Shown here: piece after piece, positions 8,874 to 12,500 of the stretch
How positions within the stretch are numbered: position 1 is the stretch's first letter
Layout: each line of letters starts with the position of its first letter
DNA from: Theodoxus fluviatilis
Lineage: Eukaryota > Mollusca > Gastropoda > Cycloneritida > Neritidae
Direction: 5' to 3'
NCBI GenBank assembly: GCA_034096865.1
Contig: JAWQFJ010020597.1
Span: 1-12,500 of the forward strand
Length of the DNA stretch: 12,500 nt
Position numbers and translations under genes: made by a program
Notes under the pieces: model-generated
Database searches by the model: none
Told to the model about the DNA's origin: nothing
Seen by the model: the letters and a program-made list of their open reading frames with translations, nothing else

Positions 8874-8935
8874 GTCCCCCCCCCCCCAACTCCTCACCCC
8901 CACACCACCCCCACTCCCCCATCCCCCCTCCCTTG
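8874..8935. repeat. C-rich tract (G-quadruplex potential on the minus strand)
   Basis: A run of C (TCCCCCCCCCCCCAACTCC) is followed by repeated CCCCCA/CCCCCT blocks. It mirrors the G-rich tract about 260 bp to the left, on the opposite strand. Confidence 0.85.
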
Positions 8936-9398
8936 CTAAGGAGCTTAAAGAGTGAAAGTGTCTATGAACTGGTAGAACACTCGTGGGACAAAATGTGTTT
9001 GCTACCCGCCTCCTCTGGGTCGGGGGTAACAATCCACACACCGCGTTTTCTTGGGTGATTTGTAAGGGCCTTCTCACACATTGGCAACTATGCTGTTTTC
9101 ATAGGAAATGTACCGCTTGCAAATGGCAAAAACTGTTTCCAGAGGATATGTCGCACTCTTAAGTCCCAAAAGCAATGCTCTGTCTAGTGTTCCTCTCAAT
9201 AGAAGCGCCTACTTTTTTTTCATTTTTTGACAAAGCTCTGACTCTAACAGACTACATGATTCAACCAGTTCTGATGAGAAACATGTTTTCTTTTAGTTTG
9301 TGTGATGCTAAAAGTGTCAATATCTACTTATTGTTTTTCGTAATACTGTACATATCATGCCTTAATTGTTTGATGGGTCATGGGCCGAAATTAAAAAA

Positions 9399-9400
<2 letters not shown>
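8936..9400. other. Unique DNA, no supported gene
   Basis: It is AT-rich from about 9180 on. A 152-codon plus frame (9175-9633) crosses it with some hydrophobic stretches (INIYLLFFVILY-like) but reads on through the (CT)25 tract as SLSLS. I treat it as a chance frame. Confidence 0.5.

Positions 9401-9450
<50 letters not shown>
9401..9450. repeat. (CT)25 microsatellite
   Basis: Twenty-five perfect CT units follow an A7 run and precede GTTTTTTG. The dinucleotide is pure. Confidence 0.97.
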
Positions 9451-9455
<5 letters not shown>

Positions 9456-9712
9456 TTGTGTCTGTCTGTGTGCACTCTTGGAGCCAAAAAAGAACAGGGG
9501 AGAGATCAGATTCCTACGGGCGGAAGGCGCCTTCGTGGCAACCTGCATCTTCCTGACTAGAGAGGATATATTCCTCTTTAGTGACGTCACAAGGTCTCTA
9601 CAGACAGGAGAGAGATACACGATAGCACACTAGGGAAAGGTTCAGGTCCTTGTTCCCACTTGAGGAGGCGCCAGTCCAAACTGATGAGCGAAGAGAACGG
9701 TGTCACATTACA
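9451..9712. other. Unique DNA
   Basis: Mixed composition with no credible gene. It holds a perfect CRE palindrome at 9582-9589. Confidence 0.45.
9582..9589. promoter_or_regulatory. CRE-like palindrome TGACGTCA
   Basis: This is a perfect CREB/ATF site match, extended to GTGACGTCAC as a 10-bp palindrome. No promoter or gene start is seen next to it. Confidence 0.2.
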
Positions 9713-9861
9713 GCAAGAACAACTTGATGGAGCACCCATTGTTGGCGTAGATTCCCATGTGTTGGACGAGGAAAGAACCCCGATCTTAAAAGGATTGAGT
9801 CAGCGTGAGGTGAGGGTGTTGTTGGATAGGAACGGGATGAGGTGTAGGGGTAATGTTCAGT
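9713..9861. repeat. Unknown repeat, copy A
   Basis: This segment aligns with copy B 456 bp downstream in the same orientation. The best block, 9759-9797 against 10215-10253, matches at 33 of 39 positions without gaps, including TGTTGGACGA and AAAGGATTG. Weaker similarity extends left (AGAACAACTTGATGG against AGAACAACCTGATGG) and right (GGGATGAGGTGTAGGGG against GGGATGGGCTCGAGTAGGGG). Copy A carries about 30 extra bases before that right block. No coding content or family is recognised. Confidence 0.75.
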
Positions 9862-9916
9862 GTTCCTTTTAGGGAGAGAACATCCTTCAGGAGAAAAGCA
9901 TATAAACAATATTCGG

Positions 9917-9988
9917 ACCTCGGGTGGGGACCGATCCCGCGTATTTCTCGTGGACGTCCGGGTGCTCTAGCCATTGAGCTACTGAGGT
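9917..9988 (-). tRNA. tRNA-like sequence (pseudogene or SINE head)
   Basis: The minus strand folds as a tRNA body of 72 nt. The acceptor stem is ACCTCAG with CCGAGGT (6 of 7 pairs). The D stem GCTC/GAGC is perfect. The T stem has 4 of 5 pairs with a 7-nt loop ATCGGTC. The A box TAGCTCAATGG is a perfect Pol III internal promoter match. The B box GGATCGGTCCC matches 8 of 11 consensus positions. The anticodon stem is badly paired (CCCGG against CGAGA) and loop position 33 is C instead of U; the nominal anticodon would be GTC. A functional tRNA is therefore unlikely. A tRNA pseudogene or the 5' head of a tRNA-derived SINE fits better. It lies between repeat copies A and B. Confidence 0.6.
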
Positions 9989-10167
9989 CGTCGACAAATT
10001 CGGTCTACCTTGCCAGTTCATAGACGTCACTGACTTTGACCTCACTAAATGTGGCTCTAGTTACCTGGATACCCCGAATACCAGAAAGTGTCTACTGGAC
10101 TTTCCTAGGCCGCGTCGGAGATCTATTCCTTGTTGCTGAGTCTGTCCTAAGAGGGACATAAGGAAGT

Positions 10168-10299
10168 TGCTAGAACAACCTGATGGGATGCTTTTACGTG
10201 GACTTTACACCCAAATGTTGGACGACGAAAGTACCCTGACCTTGAAAGGATTGCGTTGGGACGGGATGGGCTCGAGTAGGGGAAAGTTATTCTTTCAAT
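10168..10299. repeat. Unknown repeat, copy B
   Basis: This is the direct-orientation partner of copy A at 9713-9861, starting AGAACAACC near 10173. It is continuous through ACGACGAAAGTACCC to GAGTAGGGG and the following AAAGTTATTC. The two copies bracket about 300 bp that includes the tRNA-like sequence. Confidence 0.75.
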
Positions 10300-10846
10300 A
10301 CGTTTTTCCCAACTCTACCCCCAGAGCTTGAAACTCCGTTTCCGATGGTTTTGGGATAGCTAGGTGAAGCAGTTGTCACCTTGTTGTTTACAAGGAATTT
10401 AGCAACCTCCTTCGTATGATGACATGGTGGTGAAGGCAACAATTTTGCATAGGTTGAGTTCAATCTTCTAGGTAGGTTTGAACGCATGGGCAGGCCTTAA
10501 TGATCTTACCCTGTCCTAATGCCCCTCAGTAGCACATTGGGTTGCTTGGGTCGCCGGTTGAGCAACTGGAGCAGAACCCAAAATCCCTTCAGCCAGGGAT
10601 TCCATCAATGATCAACAATATGGGGGGTATCCAGCAGCTCTGACCGTAGTAGCAAGAAACTCCCAACGGAACGAGGCAGCAAACGGTCTTCAGAGGAAGA
10701 GCCCCCGTCGACAAGTGGTTCGGCTCTTTAAACTTCCTGACACTCTCAAGGGGAGGGCCACACCTCGTTAAAGTTCCAGGTGCACATCTGCTGCCCTGAA
10801 CTTGCACGACTTGCGCGCACAGTGGGGTGGGGGTTGTCTGCTTCCG
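10300..10846 (-). other. Probable 3' untranslated or flanking sequence of the retrotransposon relic, partly unique
   Basis: There is no supported gene. Because the relic at 10847-11220 reads leftwards on the minus strand, sequence immediately below 10847 is expected to be its 3' untranslated region. How far the element reaches is unknown, and no clear poly(A) or simple-repeat tail is seen. A 7-bp perfect inverted repeat, AAGAGCC (10697-10703) with GGCTCTT (10722-10728), could form a hairpin with an 18-nt loop. Confidence 0.35.
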
Positions 10847-11220
10847 CTACGGGTGAGCAGCGGGGCTCTGGTCTCTGGTGTTTCGGCGCATCCAGATCCA
10901 GATTGATGCCCTTTCTGCAGCTTCTGCCATGGCTCTTGCTGCCTTTGTGCACTGACGGCTTGAGAGGCCAAGTGTCCTACTAAATCCCTAGCTCCCACCT
11001 CAACAGCGAGGATGGTGGCACAGATGCCCTGGCTTCTCAACTGGTTAGCAAGGGGTTCGTATTTCGCCAGCTTGACTTGGTGCTACATTTCCATCTTGTC
11101 CTCCACAGGCACAGTCAGCTCCAAGAGTACCATCCTCCTGGACTCTGCAGAGTAGAGCACTATGTCTGGCAGCTGCCCTGTCTCTTTGATCTCTGAGGGG
11201 CACTGGCCTTGCCCTTTTGC
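10847..11220 (-). pseudogene. Degraded C-terminal fragment of a non-LTR retrotransposon polyprotein
   Basis: Read on the minus strand from 11220, the peptide contains CPSEIKETGQLPDIVLYSAE, then MVLLELTVPVEDKMEM. After an in-frame TAG at 11083-11085 it resumes in the same frame with KLAKYEPLANQLRSQG and AVEVGARDLVG. Near 10975 the frame shifts, and the family resumes with RTLGLSSRQCTKAARAM, then AEAAERASIWIWMRR, ending at a TAG at 10847-10849. The PD..ELTVP core, VEVGAR and the C-terminal W-W-MRR motif are characteristic of the region downstream of the reverse transcriptase in invertebrate non-LTR elements. The spaced PD and E recall PD-(D/E)XK nuclease folds; that last point is inference. The reverse transcriptase itself is absent, and the fragment begins exactly where the TG tract starts. 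One stop and one frameshift make it a dead copy. Confidence 0.8.
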
Positions 11221-11527
11221 GTGCGTATGTGTGTGTGTGTATATGTGTAAGTGTGTGTGTGGTGTGTGAGTGTGTGTGTGCCTCTGTGTGTGTGTGTGTG
11301 TTTGTGTGTGTGCATGTATGAGTGTAAGTGTGTGTGTGTGTGTGCGTGCGTGTGTGTCTGTGTGGGCATGCGTGCGTGCGTGCGTGCTTGTGTGTGTGTG
11401 CGTGCATGTGTGAGTGTGAGTGTGTGTGTTTGCGTGCGTGCGCGCGTGTGTGTGCGTGCGTGCATGCGTGCGTGCGTGCGTGTGTGTGTGTACGTGCGCG
11501 CGCGCGCGCGCGTGTGTGTGTGTATGT
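11221..11527. repeat. Compound (TG)n/(CG)n microsatellite with Z-DNA potential
   Basis: This is about 300 bp of alternating purine-pyrimidine sequence. The left part is mainly TG with TATG and CTG interruptions. The middle has CGTG units (TGCGTGCGTGCGTGCTTG). The right end has a CG run (ACGTGCGCGCGCGCGCGCG) before TGTGTG. CG and TG alternation is the classic Z-DNA-forming composition. Long CVCVC and HTHTH open frames on both strands are artefacts. Confidence 0.96.
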
Positions 11528-11573
11528 GTTTGGATTGGCATGAGTCGATGAATTATTGGGATTGGATAGAAAG

Positions 11574-11722
11574 GTAGGGAGGAGGGGGGGGGGATGTTGT
11601 CGAGGAGGAGGAGAAAGAAATACTTAGGGGCAGGAGAGGTGGTTTTAAGTAAGATGGGCAAAGTAGGGAGGTCTTTGGAAAGGGGAGGGGGGAGAGGGGT
11701 GTTGTTGGGGGGGGGGATGTTC
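11574..11722. repeat. G-rich purine tract
   Basis: GGGAGGAGG followed by a long G run sits at the left, and a second G run lies near 11705. Both G runs are followed by ATGTT. AGGAGGAGGAG and GGGGAGGGGGGAG lie between them. Several G-quadruplexes are possible. The Pro/Ser-rich minus frames are compositional. Confidence 0.85.
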
Positions 11723-11968
11723 GCTGGTCGGTGATGGGTACTTGAGGAAGCATCACCTTCCAAAGCAAAATGACTGTGGAAGAGGAGCAGCCTCCAGAGA
11801 GGTTTCTGCCAAAGAACATGGCACCCCGGTTGGCGTCCTCTCTATCAGCGCCAGAGTCTTATCGCGTCAGCTTTATTGAACGTAAATCTCAGATCAGCGG
11901 TGAAGCGTGGCTAAAAATGGCAACATGACGTAAACTGTTTTCTCCTGTTTCCTCTGCCCTGGCTGTGA
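11723..11968. other. Unique DNA
   Basis: No gene, RNA or repeat is recognised. Minus-strand open frames at 11553-11819 extend into it, but the peptide outside the Pro-rich part resembles no retrotransposon domain that I know. Confidence 0.45.
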
Positions 11969-11982
11969 GCGCCCCCTGGCGT
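11969..11982 (-). promoter_or_regulatory. CTCF-like motif (minus strand)
   Basis: The minus-strand reading ACGCCAGGGGGCGC matches the CTCF core CCAGGGGGCGC perfectly and 12 of 14 positions of the longer consensus. It points left, towards the plus-strand CTCF-like site at 6436-6449. Binding is untested. Confidence 0.3.
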
Positions 11983-12340
11983 GCAGGCGGGAGGAGGAGG
12001 GGAGAGAACTCTGGAAAGAGAAGGCCTGTCGTGCGGAAAGCCTCCTCGTTTGAGCACGCCATTCCACGCTCAGATTCTCGTCAAGGGAGTGTGCCCCCCT
12101 TCTCCTTACTTATCTCGCACTTTGTACCGCAAAGATGGCCTCCAGATGAGCGCCCAGTCAGGGAAACCAGAGACAGAAACGTTTAAAGTCACTGCAAGAC
12201 GACCATTACGAAGAAAGTGGAGGAAGTTACTACTTGTTTATCTAATGTTTGTTACTAATGAAGAAATATTTGGTGACTGGAAAAGACCCCACATGGAGGC
12301 CCAAACTGCCAAACTGAACCAGATGGTCATTCAAAGATAG
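11981..12340 (+). other. 119-codon plus-strand open frame of unknown status
   Basis: The frame starts at a non-ATG codon (GTG) and ends at a TAG near 12340. Its second half is Arg/Lys-rich then mixed (RRPLRRKWRKLLLVYLMFVT, then NEEIFGDWKRPHMEAQTAKL). Composition is plausible for protein, but no domain is recognised. An AAATAAAG poly(A)-like signal lies at about 12374-12381, shortly after the stop. Another ATG in a good context (CGCAAAGATGGCC near 12135) gives only a four-codon frame. The call is weak. Confidence 0.2.
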
Positions 12341-12500
12341 AGATTTTTCCGTGCAGTCCATGCGAGAAAATGCTAGAAATAAAGCTTATTGCGAGCCGGT
12401 AACAGCCGGAGAGGCGGCTGACAGCCGAAATGATGGTGAAAAGGAAGCATGCAATCCTGCCTTGATAGTTCTGTTTTGCGTAAGTTCTGAAGTTGCAACT
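12341..12500. other. Unique terminal sequence with short AGCCG repeats
   Basis: AGCCG occurs three times (in GAGCCGGTAACAGCCGGAG and GACAGCCG), with CGGCT between, near 12393-12428. The inverted pair AGCCG/CGGCT could form a small hairpin. Nothing else is evident. Confidence 0.4.

Noticed and set aside
9175..9633. 152-codon frame with hydrophobic stretches as a membrane protein
   Set aside because: The hydrophobicity comes from T-rich DNA, the middle is (CT)25, and no family resemblance is seen.
11083..11763. 226-codon minus-strand frame taken as one protein
   Set aside because: Only about the last 45 codons, up to 11220, are retrotransposon-like. The rest is His/Thr from the TG tract and Pro from the G-rich tract.

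Overview
This window looks like non-coding, repeat-rich nuclear DNA from an animal, most likely a marine invertebrate such as a mollusc. That taxonomic guess is an inference. It rests on long compound microsatellites (CTGG, CTGT, CT, GT, GA, CTGAA), a tRNA-like sequence of SINE type, and a decayed non-LTR retrotransposon tail of a kind common in marine invertebrate genomes. There are no bacterial operons, ribosome binding sites or compact gene arrays, and no complete, recognisable protein-coding gene. Most long open frames are simple-sequence translations (SLSLS, CVCVC, HTHTH, or Pro/Gly/Arg-rich) and are not real genes.

Layout. 1-625: unique DNA with a 31-bp x 4 minisatellite and an ATTC-rich stretch. 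674-1174: a 500-bp compound microsatellite on a pyrimidine-rich strand. 1175-2640: mostly unique DNA with a short CAG/CAC triplet tract. 2650-2800: a TGTCA pentanucleotide array, followed by pyrimidine-rich DNA. 4036-4630: a (CA)n tract, then about 440 bp of G/A-rich DNA, then (CTGAA)10. 4631-5452: AT-rich unique DNA. 5453-5975: two TG/GA compound microsatellites flanking about 340 bp that reads as plausible coding sequence on the minus strand. 6122-6642: a GC-richer island with several overlapping open frames and a CTCF-like site. 7692-8312: an old, diverged tandem array with units of about 80-110 bp. 8485-8935: G-rich then C-rich tracts. 9401-9450: (CT)25. 9713-10300: two diverged direct copies of an unknown repeat, with a tRNA-like sequence between them on the minus strand.

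10847-11220 (minus) is the one segment whose protein family I recognise. It is the C-terminal part of a non-LTR retrotransposon polyprotein, with a PD..ELTVP core, a VEVGAR motif and a terminal WIWMRR motif. It is broken by an in-frame TAG and a frameshift, and it is cut off at a 310-bp TG/CG tract with Z-DNA potential. The last 700 bp is unique DNA with a second CTCF-like site and a 119-codon open frame of unknown status.

Nothing here forms a multi-gene system. The most useful leads are the candidate coding segment at 5550-5880, the unnamed repeat families at 7692-8312 and 9713-10300 with their tRNA-like neighbour, and the retrotransposon relic.
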